Shown piece after piece: positions 48,840 to 57,066 of a DNA stretch of 64,000 nucleotides. Position numbers and translations under genes: made by a program. A model generated the notes under the pieces. It searched no databases, had not been told where the DNA came from, and saw only the letters and a list, made by a program, of their open reading frames with translations. The stretch's first letter is position 1; each line of letters begins with the position of its first letter. Source of the stretch: Bacteroidales bacterium H4 (lineage in GTDB: Bacteria; Bacteroidota; Bacteroidia; Bacteroidales; Muribaculaceae); assembly GCA_001701165.1 (NCBI GenBank), contig DAAP01000024.1, positions 1 to 64,000 of the forward strand, given 5' to 3'.

Positions 48840-49723
48840 TGCCGAGTTGGAGTGATATTTTTGATCAAGTGAACAATAACCAAGAACCGCTGGTCAAATT
48901 GACAGAATTACGTCGGAATTATTTAAAATGTATTTCTTCGATAACGGGTAGGAATCTAATAACATATTATTCAGGATGGCTTAAATACCCTGGAGCACCA
49001 AATGTTGAAATCAATGATAATGACAAAAATGCCATCATGAATGCGATTCACAAAATGGATCGCAAAAAAGGGCTTGACTTAATTCTGCACACTCCTGGAG
49101 GTGATATTGCTGCTACAGAAAGTATCGTTACTTATTTGAAGAAAATGTTCAATAATGACATTAGAGCAATCGTACCTCAGATTTCGATGTCCGCAGGAAC
49201 GATGATAGCTATGTCTTGTAAAGAAATAATTATGGGACATCAATCTTCATTAGGTCCTATTGATCCTCAAATGGGAGGCGTAGCTTGTCAGGCTGTAATA
49301 GATGAATTTAGAAGAGCAGTAACTGAAGTTAGTATAAATCCTGCTTCATTAGGTTTATGGCAAACAATAATTGGCAAACTAAATCCCACGTTCTTAACAG
49401 CATGTGAAGATGCTTTGAAATGGTCTGAAACATTGGCAACAAAATGGATTCAAGAAGTTAATCAATCAGTTAATATAGCGGATATCAAAGATACGTTTCT
49501 TGACCATAATAACAGTTATTCTCACTCACGTCACATATCAAAAGATGATTGTAGAAAGGCCGGATTGAATATTACTGATTTAGAAAATGACCAAGATTTG
49601 CAAGAGAATGTATTGAGCCTGCACCATTGCTATATGATACTAATTGATATGATAAATGTTTCAAAGATTGTAGAAAATCAAGACGGAAAGTGTTATCTGC
49701 AGAGGGCTGTATTGACTAAATAA
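48839..49723 (+). CDS. SDH-family ClpP-fold serine protease
   Basis: 294 residues. The core resembles ClpP/SppA: LILHTPGGDIAATESIVTYL as the oxyanion strand, VPQISMSAGTMIAMSCKEI with the nucleophile serine in SMSAG, and SSLGPIDPQMGG. This is the pattern of Ser-Asp-His ('serine dehydrogenase') proteinases. There is no signal peptide or membrane helix, so it acts in the cytoplasm. Codon and base use are more AT-rich than the phage genes around it, pointing to separate acquisition. A defence or host-takeover role is inferred from location. Confidence 0.8.
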   Translation: MPSWSDIFDQVNNNQEPLVKLTELRRNYLKCISSITGRNLITYYSGWLKYPGAPNVEINDNDKNAIMNAIHKMDRKKGLDLILHTPGGDIAATESIVTYLKKMFNNDIRAIVPQISMSAGTMIAMSCKEIIMGHQSSLGPIDPQMGGVACQAVIDEFRRAVTEVSINPASLGLWQTIIGKLNPTFLTACEDALKWSETLATKWIQEVNQSVNIADIKDTFLDHNNSYSHSRHISKDDCRKAGLNITDLENDQDLQENVLSLHHCYMILIDMINVSKIVENQDGKCYLQRAVLTK

Positions 49724-49759
49724 CAAACATAACTACATTTACACATCGCTTAAACTTTT

Positions 49760-50020
49760 TTATGAGGTCAGGTATGGAATAGATGATGTATCCGATAAGT
49801 ACTTTTTAGATATACATTCAATTGCTCTACTTTTACATTCTTCAACATCTATTCCAAGAGACGCATAGAATGATGAGTTGCCGGAGTAACACTCGTGTGC
49901 AATCTGGATTATCCGTAACTCATCTTTACTAAATCCACGAAATCTTGAAAATATCTTAAATGCAGACACGTAGTCGCCTTGCTTAAATAACATTATCGCT
50001 TTTTCTGTTTTCGTAACCAT
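49760..50020 (-). CDS. small helical hypothetical protein
   Basis: 86 residues from ATG 50,020; an upstream extension starts only with TTG. Two or three helices with FKQGDYVSAFKIFSRFRGFS, which resembles a single TPR-like hairpin. Converges on the protease gene. The gap 50,021-50,257 is AT-rich with duplicated promoter-like elements. Confidence 0.5.
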   Translation of the reverse strand: MVTKTEKAIMLFKQGDYVSAFKIFSRFRGFSKDELRIIQIAHECYSGNSSFYASLGIDVEECKSRAIECISKKYLSDTSSIPYLTS

Positions 50021-50204
50021 ATCTAAACACCTATGATGTTCTTTATTTCTATATAAAGATAACAATTTTATTTGGATTGACAGTGCGATATTTCGTTAAA
50101 TGTCAAATAGTTAAGTACTATTTATCAAAAACATTAGAACACTACTAAAGGAATACGGCATATTACTATTAAATGTTTTTAACAATCAACATAGAAATAT
50201 TTGG

Positions 50205-50232
50205 ACTAAATTTGCGTTACTAAATTTGCGTT
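50205..50232 (+). promoter_or_regulatory. duplicated -7 element (14-bp tandem repeat)
   Basis: actaaatttgcgtt occurs twice in a row, giving two TAAATTTG elements at 50,207-50,214 and 50,221-50,228. For the second, a TTTG lies 17 bp upstream at 50,200-50,203. It precedes the two-gene unit at 50,258. Confidence 0.5.
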
Positions 50233-50257
50233 ATCAATTTACCAATTGAAACGTATT

Positions 50258-50512
50258 ATGGAATCTAATATAAACTTACAAGATGATTTTAAGTATTTCA
50301 TTGAACACCACGATGAAATATTCAGCCAGTATCCTAACAAATTTGTAGTCATACAGAATAAACAAATTATACTTGCTGAAATATCAATTGAAAAAGCATT
50401 GGAGTCTGCTGTATCTAAAGGCTTAGAGGTCGGTACATTTATCATACAAGAATGTACTGAGGGGGATAGCGCATATACTCAAACATTTCATTCACGTGTA
50501 ATCTTTGCATAA
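50258..50512 (+). CDS. DUF5678-like small protein
   Basis: 84 residues from ATG 50,258; the TTG four codons earlier is less likely. DDFKYFIEHHDEIFSQYPNK, FVVIQNKQIILAE and EVGTFIIQECTEG follow the layout I associate with DUF5678. Such proteins are often paired with retropepsin-like genes, and here the partner starts at the same position (TAATG overlap). Confidence 0.6.
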   Translation: MESNINLQDDFKYFIEHHDEIFSQYPNKFVVIQNKQIILAEISIEKALESAVSKGLEVGTFIIQECTEGDSAYTQTFHSRVIFA

Positions 50513-51078
50513 TGGAGATAAATGCACTTACTCATTCAGCAGTTGCAATTGAGAATGTCATAAAGACACCAATTAAGGTTACAAATACGTTCACTAATAA
50601 AGAGATTAATTCTCTTGCTATATGGGATACAGGAGCTACACACTCTGTTATTACAAAAAGTGCAGCTTTGGCTTTAGGACTAGTACCTTTGTCTATGACA
50701 TAAGTTTGTGGTGTTCACGGGAAGAAGACGGTTAATGTGTATTTAGTGAAGATTACACTTAATAACGAGAATATATCAATTACTACGCAAGTAACCGAAT
50801 GTGAGGAGTTGTCATCAAAGAATGATACTGCTATGCTAATAGGTATGAATATCATCGATTTAGGGGATTTTCATATTTCAAACTACAACGGTCAGACAGT
50901 GATGACATTTCGTGTGCCATCTTTGGAACGTACAGATTATGTGCAGGAAATTGCAGAACACAATAGATGCTTGAAAATTCATCAAATTAACGAGAGAAAA
51001 AGGATGCCTGATAAATGCGGGTGTGGAAGTGGGAAGCAATACAAGAACTGCCACGGAAATTCACCGTATTCAAAATAG
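50512..51078 (+). pseudogene. retropepsin-like aspartic protease with SEC-C tail, split by in-frame stop
   Basis: One reading frame of 188 codons interrupted by TAA at 50,701-50,703. The first part (63 residues) holds the aspartic-protease motif IWDTGATHSVI (D39). After the stop the same frame continues VCGVHGKKTVNVYLVKITLN ... MLIGMNIIDLGDF, the usual continuation of the fold, and ends with a SEC-C zinc motif CGCGSGKQYKNCHG. The downstream half can start only at a GTG (50,737). So it is a broken gene or one needing read-through. Pairing with a DUF5678-like gene is intact. Confidence 0.7.
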
Positions 51079-51091
51079 CATAAGATACAAA

Positions 51092-51118
51092 ATAAGCGGG
51101 GCTATCAACCTCGCTTAT
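51092..51118. terminator. terminator between retropepsin-like gene and hicB
   Basis: Arms ATAAGCGGGG / CCTCGCTTAT (one wobble) followed on the plus strand by ctttttaatc-like T-rich sequence. It serves convergent genes. Confidence 0.65.
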
Positions 51119-51148
51119 CTTTTAATCTAACAGTCAATCTACTATCTA

Positions 51149-51493
51149 CTATCTTGCAACGTGTGCAACCTCATTACTAACAGCCTGATTGATGAAATCA
51201 TTTATAGTTGTACCAACGGCAAATGCTGCTGCTGCAACTTGGCTGTGTAGTTCCGAAGACATTCTGAGCACCAACTTACCGCTATATGGCTTTGCAGGAG
51301 CAACACCACGCGCATTGCAACTTGCAAGATAGGTATCTACTGCGCAATGAAAATCATCTGTGATTTCATCAATCGTTGTACCCTCATAAGAAATAAGCGT
51401 TCCATGCAAGCCTTGAACTTTGCCAAACAAGCATTTGTCTGCATCGCTGTATTCAACAGAACCGGTATATCCTTTATATCTTAACTGTCCCAT
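51149..51493 (-). CDS. hicB: HicB antitoxin
   Basis: 114 residues. The N-terminal partial RNase H-like fold (YKGYTGSVEYSDADKCLFGK ... IDEITDDFHCAVDTYLASCN) is followed by a ribbon-helix-helix C-terminus (KLVLRMSSELHSQVAAAAFA ... INDFINQAVSNEV). It neutralises HicA and represses their shared promoter. It sits 2 bp after hicA, the usual toxin-first order. Confidence 0.88.
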   Translation of the reverse strand: MGQLRYKGYTGSVEYSDADKCLFGKVQGLHGTLISYEGTTIDEITDDFHCAVDTYLASCNARGVAPAKPYSGKLVLRMSSELHSQVAAAAFAVGTTINDFINQAVSNEVAHVAR

Positions 51494-51495
51494 AA

Positions 51496-51747
51496 TTATA
51501 TAAGTTTTAATTCTTTCAACGTATCAATCAGCTGCTTAACTTGGTATAACTTCAATTCTCCATTCGGGTGTGGTTTGTGAAGCAATATCGTGTTGTTTCC
51601 ATTTACGAACTCAACTCGTGAGCCTGAAATCTTGCCTTTGTTTCTTTCTTCAAAACCGAAGTATTCAAGTAACACCTTGGCTTCGTCATAATGGAAGTCT
51701 TTCGGTTTACCAAGCAATCGTGCTATCAGTTTCTCTTTCTTACTCAT
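51496..51747 (-). CDS. hicA: HicA mRNA interferase toxin
   Basis: 83 residues. dsRBD-like fold with FHYDEAKVLLEYFGFEERNK, GSRVEFVNG and the catalytic-histidine segment ILLHKPHPNGELK. It cleaves mRNA when HicB is lost. Its start is about 26 bp from a consensus promoter. The pair stabilises the AT-rich island or acts in phage exclusion. Confidence 0.88.
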   Translation of the reverse strand: MSKKEKLIARLLGKPKDFHYDEAKVLLEYFGFEERNKGKISGSRVEFVNGNNTILLHKPHPNGELKLYQVKQLIDTLKELKLI

Positions 51748-51772
51748 TGGTAATGCTTGTTATTTGATGATG

Positions 51773-51803
51773 CAAAGATACTAAATATAGTACTAATAAC
51801 AAA
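51773..51803 (-). promoter_or_regulatory. hicAB promoter
   Basis: Minus strand TTTG (51,800-51,803), 19 bp, TATCTTTG (51,773-51,780). The spacer includes TAGTACTA, a short palindrome that could be the HicB operator. The remainder of the gap up to 51,941 is AT-rich with no gene. Confidence 0.65.
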
Positions 51804-51941
51804 ACATTTTCTCAAGTTTTTCTGCGAGGTACAATCATTATCGTTGATGTAATATAAAAAGGAAAGCGCATCGATTCACATCGACACGCCTGACAATCAA
51901 TTTTTCACATTTTCAAATATGCAAAATAGGGAATACTCTGA

Positions 51942-52412
51942 TCAAGCCGAAATTACGGCGTGGCTGTCCGTGCGCGTCTGCCAAAAAACCTGCGGTGGCG
52001 TGGCGCGGTTGCCCATCAACCCGCGCGCCTTTGCTCCGGCGTAAAACTCGGCGGCAAGGCGGCGGCTCCCATGCCCTGCGTTATTGCTTGTGTATACGGC
52101 AAATCCTCGTGCGTCATGCCAGCGCCCATCCGCTCCTGCTGCGTTGTTGTGAATGCTTACAAGCAGCACGTTTTGCTTGCCGACTTTATGGCATATGTCA
52201 TTAACACGCTTCACGCGCTCACGCAAAGGGATGTCCTCCTGTTCGGGCGTGAGCAAGTGCGCATCAATGCCTCTGCGACTTAATTCTCCGACAATTCGCT
52301 GAGCCACCTCCCTTGTCCACGCGTACTCGCGCAGTCGTCCGTCGGGGCTACGCTTGCCTGGCGTCTCCCTTCCATGCCCATTGTCAATCAGTACTATCAT
52401 TGTCGTCTGCAT
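51942..52412 (-). pseudogene. second amidase copy, C-terminally truncated
   Basis: 156 residues from ATG 52,412 (152 from ATG 52,400, which matches the complete copy's start). The start LIDNGHGRETPGKRSPDGRL and the zinc segment VSIHNNAAGADG are intact, but the frame ends after PPQVFWQTRTDSHAVISA. The last about 70 residues, including the PAVLTE catalytic glutamate, are missing. Sequence turns AT-rich just beyond the stop, marking a junction with the hicAB side. It overlaps the holin gene and is probably inactive. Confidence 0.7.
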
Positions 52413-52893
52413 TTGGTCGGTGTGTCTTGCTCGCTCCTATTCCCGACAAGTCGATGTCGAAGTGTCGCGCGGTTTTGTCTACGAGTATCTTTTGCGCCAC
52501 TTTTGCCCAACGGGCGCCGTTGCAGCTGCTCTCGTTTTCGAGGATGCTCCAAATCTGCCAAAAGCATATTGCGCCGGCGGCCACCTTGGTCAGGTCGATA
52601 GGTATGCCGTCGGTGATATGACGGCTGATCAGATACGCCATGATAATAAGCGCGTAGCTCTTGATGAGCGTCAGCAGTACATGCCCGAAGTGGTGCGACT
52701 GAAACTTGTGACCGTCCTTGGTCACCTTATCCGGATGCGCTTTGGCGACTCTGCGACTTAGGCTCCACGCCGTGTAACAATCGGCAAAAATTACCAATGT
52801 GCATATCAGCAGGTATGGCAGCGTTGGTTCGAGGATGGCGAGTGCCGCGCCTATCCCGGCAAATGCCCAACGGAGGATTTGTGTAATAGTCAT
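52384..52893 (-). CDS. second phage holin
   Basis: 169 residues with hydrophobic helices at about 8-40, about 75-93 and about 100-115, and an acidic, hydrophilic C-terminus ending NADDNDSTD. LVIFADCYTAWSLSRRVAKA is the same kind of loop as in the first holin (LDLWDGVYTAKK), so both belong to the Bacteroidales holin family but are distant. It serves a cassette whose amidase is broken. Confidence 0.7.
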   Translation of the reverse strand: MTITQILRWAFAGIGAALAILEPTLPYLLICTLVIFADCYTAWSLSRRVAKAHPDKVTKDGHKFQSHHFGHVLLTLIKSYALIIMAYLISRHITDGIPIDLTKVAAGAICFWQIWSILENESSCNGARWAKVAQKILVDKTARHFDIDLSGIGASKTHRPNADDNDSTD

Positions 52894-52907
52894 TGCAGCC
52901 TCCTTTC

Positions 52908-53195
52908 TTACGCACTTACGGCGGCCTGCGCATTTACGCAGAACGCCTCTATCGCCTTCAAGATAACATCGCGCCCCTCAGCTACATCATAACGTATGGT
53001 CAGTGTCTCCGGACGATAACGTGACCAACGCGCCAACGTTGCGTTACCGTTTCGCACTTCGCCCTCGGCCAATGTCATGATGCTCGCACCCTCGATATTG
53101 GCCACCGCACTGATGGCATATACGGCTGTCGTGTCCTCACTGTTGTCTATGCGCACGCTGCGGCGCAATGTCTCTCCTAATTTTACCTTGCTCAT
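52908..53195 (-). CDS. hypothetical phage protein
   Basis: 95 residues, mainly beta, starting MSKVKLGETLRRSVRIDNSE. No membrane segment. Located between the holin and fibre genes, so possibly a virion accessory or fibre chaperone. Family unknown. Confidence 0.55.
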   Translation of the reverse strand: MSKVKLGETLRRSVRIDNSEDTTAVYAISAVANIEGASIMTLAEGEVRNGNATLARWSRYRPETLTIRYDVAEGRDVILKAIEAFCVNAQAAVSA

Positions 53196-53216
53196 AATTT
53201 CTATTTTTATTGTTGT

Positions 53217-53282
53217 TTTACTTGTAGTTTACTTGTAGTTTACTTGCGGTTTACTTGCGGTTTACTTGCAGTTTGCTTGCAG
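53217..53282. repeat. six tandem 11-bp repeats
   Basis: Six head-to-tail copies of TTTACTTGTAG with drift to TTTACTTGCGG, TTTACTTGCAG and TTTGCTTGCAG, in the 133 bp gap between two leftward genes. Perfect 11 bp period. Drift at only a few positions suggests stepwise slippage or a multi-site binding array. Confidence 0.85.
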
Positions 53283-53328
53283 TCTATTTAAGTTAAGCGC
53301 CAAAAACTAAAATAAGGCTTGCGTTATT

Positions 53329-53661
53329 TTAGTTTCCGTCAGCTTCGGCGGCGATTTCGGCGCGTGCTTGCGCCTTGCATTGCTCCGCAAAGGCGTAATA
53401 CTCGGCATATTCTTCGGGCTTGGTGTCGCGCTGACGCAGTATGCCCAATTCGTCCGCAACGGAGTAACGTTCTCGGATAAGGCGCTCGACCGCAGCCTTG
53501 TAAGCAGCTTCGTCCATGGTCACGGGCAATTCGTCTACTTCCTCGTATTCTTCGGGGGCGTATGTCATCGCGGCTATGGCCTTGGCGGTGAGGTCGTCCG
53601 AACGGCGGCGTACATACTTGCCGCTGTCGCTCGTTATTCTATGGTTGTTGTATTCTATCAT
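53329..53661 (-). CDS. hypothetical phage protein
   Basis: 110 residues, helical and acidic: TMDEAAYKAAVERLIRERYS and a late KAQARAEIAAEADGN. It lies 6 bp after the fibre gene. Tail-fibre assembly proteins can sit here, but there is no recognisable domain. Confidence 0.55.
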   Translation of the reverse strand: MIEYNNHRITSDSGKYVRRRSDDLTAKAIAAMTYAPEEYEEVDELPVTMDEAAYKAAVERLIRERYSVADELGILRQRDTKPEEYAEYYAFAEQCKAQARAEIAAEADGN

Positions 53662-53667
53662 AATTTA

Positions 53668-56600
53668 TTATGCGCTTACAAATGTTACATATTTCGTCTC
53701 GGCTAATGTCAGTATATCGTCGGGCAATGCCGCAAACACGTCTGCATGCAGCGTCACGCTTATAGGTTTGGCGGCTGTGGCTCGGCTCTTCTCCACGAGG
53801 TAGCGCAGGCAATCTACATTTATTGATGAAGCCTTAGCGAATGTCTTAGTCAACGATACGGACAGACCGTCTATCCATAAATACTGCAACTTGCTGCCGA
53901 ATGGAGAATACAAACTATTGAAAGCTACGTCGCCCAGACTCTGCGGCTGAACAGCTCCAATAACTTCCTGTAGGTTATCGGCATTGTAGAAACTTAACAT
54001 TCCGTAAACGGCCGCCGAACTAGTAGGTCGTTGTCCGCGCAGACCTGCTGCAACGCGGATTACCTGTACATCATTCGATTGGAAGACAAAGGGAGTGTTG
54101 ATACCTTGCCCATCTTGACCACCGCCTGCTGCGTAGTTATAACAACATAACATATTAGTGCGAATGATATCACCATCAGAAATTTTGCGCGGATAAGGTC
54201 CGTAAGTTCGCACGTCATATATCTGACGCGCTTCGGCGTAACTTATGCCTGTAATGCCGTTGATAAAGAAGCCCGGTGTTTCATGCCATTCTGGATAATA
54301 GCCACCGTAGTCCAGTTGATATTGGGGGTTGTTCTTATCGTAGCAATTGCCGAGGCTGTCTATATTGAAAAATCCAGCTTTACCACCACCACGCATCGGC
54401 CGATATATCGCATCGCGCCACATCTTAACAAACAGCGCCTTGCCTGCATCCGTTACGCATACGAGGTCTGCGCCGTATTTGTCGTTGCCCTTGCCATAGT
54501 AAGCACTGATATATGCCTCGGTGTCGTATTTGTAGGTGTCTGCACCCCATCGCCATGTGCGGTCAGTCCTCGCGGTGGTCGGCTTGTTGTTGGTGGTGAT
54601 GTTGTACTCCTCATCGTCATAAAAACGCTCGGCGTAAGTCTTGGCCGCATCGTCAACAGCCACAAAATGCTTTTTGTCGCGGATGTAGAATATATCATAC
54701 GAGCTGCCATCCGAGCGTGTCTTTGGCGAAACAGCCTGCGCTACGGCAGTGTAATCCGTAGGCAGACTTTGGCGGATGCCGTGGAATACAAAATCTATAC
54801 GACCGTCTATGCGCACGTTGTTGATATTGTCGGCGTAGAAGCCCACACCGCTTGCGACCACGAGAGACCCGCTATCCACGGACACACTGCCACCGTCGAA
54901 TGTAGTGTCTCCGCTCAGCGTTGTATCGGAGAGAGTGGCCGTGTGATTGACCGTGAGGTCGCCTGCATTGATGTTGCCATTAGCGGTAATGCCATTGTCG
55001 ACGTTTAGCGTGCCGACCAGCAGGTCACCACTTATTTCACCCGAAGCTGCCGTCAAGGACGTGCCAGCCGTAAGCCCTCCTTGGCTCACGATGCCATCCG
55101 CCTCTATGCCTTTGCTCACCGTAAGCGACCCCTCGGTGCTGATATTGCCGTTGATGTCAATCTTAACCTCGTCAGCCTGGCAGAACGTGGCGCTGTCGCC
55201 GTGGACGACAATCCCGGAGACCTTTCCGGTGGTGCTGATATTGCCGTCAACGTCAATCTGGACTTCGTCAGCTTCACCGAACTTGGCAAGATTGCCACGC
55301 ACACCATAGCCTTGTATATCGCCGGTGGGGCAGGTAATATTACCTTTGTCAACAGTCAGTCCGTTCTGCACTGTCAGGCTGTTGCCAACCTCCAAATAGC
55401 CGGTAACCTCGACATCGCCTTGTAAAGTCGCATCGTAACACTCCAAATTTCTTATCGCCAAGTCCTTGCCTGTAACATCGCCGAGCTTGACCATTTTTCC
55501 GGCAGCCTTGTCATACTGCCACAGGTCGTTGCCGCTGCGGAAGATGCGGTCGGTGCGCGGCGTGGCGGTCTGTGTGCTTCCGCTCAGCGTACAGTAATCG
55601 GTGTACTCGTCGCAGACGCTGAGAGGATAATAATTGTAGTTTTCTATCGCATCGTCTTGCGCTGCTTCGTCATAGCCGAGTGCCGCAAAAAACGCCTTGG
55701 CTGTCTGCGACCACCATATCGTGTAATTATGCGCGGTCGGATACCCGGTTGTCGGCTCAGCCAGCGGCGCGGCCATGCGCACGCGACACGGCAATATGCC
55801 TGTGTCGTCGCGCAGCTTGGTCAGTGCTATCTCGTGCAGCTGATTGTCTGAGCCAAACTTGTACAACTTGCCATCCGCGATGTTGTAATACGCCTTATCT
55901 GCCCACGGCTCCTGATTTCGGTCTTGCCATAGATAGTCATCATCCCATATTGGATAATACGAGCCGTCCTGCTTGATTAAAAAGTTGCCGTCAGCGGTCG
56001 AAAAATGCACGGTCGCCGCTCCCTGCTGCACTTTGCCCTTGGGGTCGCGCACTATCGGCGCAGCCGTCGAAGTATCGTCCGTCACGTCCCCGACAAATCC
56101 ATCAAAGGCCACGATACCGCTGATGCCAAGTGTATTGTGCTGCTCTTGCTTAGCACTCGCCAGACTATCACTGAGAGTTTTGCGTATCGCCGCATGGTCG
56201 GCTGCATCAGCCGTCTCATGTGCCGCCAGCGCATCCGACACAGCCTTGCGTGCCGATGCCTCGTCTGCAAAAGCCTTGTCATTAGCCGCTGCATGCGCCG
56301 CCAGCGCATCCATAGCCTCCTTGCGTATCGCCGCATGGTCTGTGGTATTTTCTGTCTTCAGCGTGTTTATGGCTGTCACCGCTCCGGCTGCTGTCTCGGC
56401 CGCCGCCGCGGCACTCTTGGCCGCCGCCGACGCCGTTGTATTGGCGGTCTCTGCCTCACTCTTGGCGGCATTGGCCTTGTCGTTGGCGCTCTGCGCCGCG
56501 TTCTTGGCTTCGTTAGCAGTCGTATTGGCTTCGTTAGCAGTCGAAACGGCTGCCGCTGCCTGCTCTTTGGCTATAGCGACTTCTGCAGCTGCAGTATCCG

Positions 56601-57066
56601 CAGTGGCTTTGACGGCTGCAATCTCCTTTGATGCATTTTGCACGTGTGTGTCAAAGTCCGCCCTTAGTGTCTCCTGAGCTTTGTCGATGGCGTCTATGCT
56701 GCCGGAATATTCCGCCACTTCCTTCCTTAAGTCATCTATGTCGTTGATGTCTAATGTGGGACCGCCTGTCTTACCGCTATCTGTCCATACGCCGTTTTTG
56801 GCTATGTATATCGGTCCGGGTAGCCCGGATTCGCTCACAAATGCATAGTCACCGTCTGCCGGCGCAGGATATGCATCGTTCAAATCTGTTAAGCTCAAAA
56901 AATAGCCCTTGCACGCACCCTTGATGTTGGGCGCATGCAGCCATCCTTCAACTTTCAGGTTGTGCCCTATGGTGGCACATCCACGCACTACGGCGTTGCC
57001 CCCGGCTGACACATTGCGCCCTACCGCAACATCACCGTCTATCTGTTTTGTTGGAATTGAACTCAT
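53668..57066 (-). CDS. 1132-residue tail-fibre-like protein
   Basis: Order: N-terminal beta segment with collagen-free repeats (DGDVAVGRNVSAGGNAVVRG), a small domain, then an Ala-rich coiled coil (about 125-310, heptads such as ATADTAAAEVAIAKEQAAAA). A central domain follows, then a beta-helix-like region of repeated units (GNISTTGKVSGIVVHGDSAT, DINGNISTEGSLTVSKGIEA, about 560-760). The C-terminal globular part is rich in Tyr and Trp. This is the architecture of a trimeric phage fibre that binds the host surface. It overlaps the upstream gene by one base. Confidence 0.75.
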   Translation of the reverse strand: MSSIPTKQIDGDVAVGRNVSAGGNAVVRGCATIGHNLKVEGWLHAPNIKGACKGYFLSLTDLNDAYPAPADGDYAFVSESGLPGPIYIAKNGVWTDSGKTGGPTLDINDIDDLRKEVAEYSGSIDAIDKAQETLRADFDTHVQNASKEIAAVKATADTAAAEVAIAKEQAAAAVSTANEANTTANEAKNAAQSANDKANAAKSEAETANTTASAAAKSAAAAAETAAGAVTAINTLKTENTTDHAAIRKEAMDALAAHAAANDKAFADEASARKAVSDALAAHETADAADHAAIRKTLSDSLASAKQEQHNTLGISGIVAFDGFVGDVTDDTSTAAPIVRDPKGKVQQGAATVHFSTADGNFLIKQDGSYYPIWDDDYLWQDRNQEPWADKAYYNIADGKLYKFGSDNQLHEIALTKLRDDTGILPCRVRMAAPLAEPTTGYPTAHNYTIWWSQTAKAFFAALGYDEAAQDDAIENYNYYPLSVCDEYTDYCTLSGSTQTATPRTDRIFRSGNDLWQYDKAAGKMVKLGDVTGKDLAIRNLECYDATLQGDVEVTGYLEVGNSLTVQNGLTVDKGNITCPTGDIQGYGVRGNLAKFGEADEVQIDVDGNISTTGKVSGIVVHGDSATFCQADEVKIDINGNISTEGSLTVSKGIEADGIVSQGGLTAGTSLTAASGEISGDLLVGTLNVDNGITANGNINAGDLTVNHTATLSDTTLSGDTTFDGGSVSVDSGSLVVASGVGFYADNINNVRIDGRIDFVFHGIRQSLPTDYTAVAQAVSPKTRSDGSSYDIFYIRDKKHFVAVDDAAKTYAERFYDDEEYNITTNNKPTTARTDRTWRWGADTYKYDTEAYISAYYGKGNDKYGADLVCVTDAGKALFVKMWRDAIYRPMRGGGKAGFFNIDSLGNCYDKNNPQYQLDYGGYYPEWHETPGFFINGITGISYAEARQIYDVRTYGPYPRKISDGDIIRTNMLCCYNYAAGGGQDGQGINTPFVFQSNDVQVIRVAAGLRGQRPTSSAAVYGMLSFYNADNLQEVIGAVQPQSLGDVAFNSLYSPFGSKLQYLWIDGLSVSLTKTFAKASSINVDCLRYLVEKSRATAAKPISVTLHADVFAALPDDILTLAETKYVTFVSA

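Noticed and set aside
53217..53282. CRISPR-like array
   Set aside because: Units are 11 bp and contiguous with no spacers, so this is a plain tandem repeat; no cas gene is present.
43449..53700. Two separate tandem prophages
   Set aside because: Two lysis cassettes are seen but only one terminase, one capsid and one repressor, and no integration border between them. Recombination or cargo entry within one prophage is simpler.
54283..56677. Several long plus-strand frames (241 and 234 codons)
   Set aside because: Opposite the fibre gene. Their Ala/Ser-rich content mirrors the Ala-rich coiled coil and beta repeats of the fibre.
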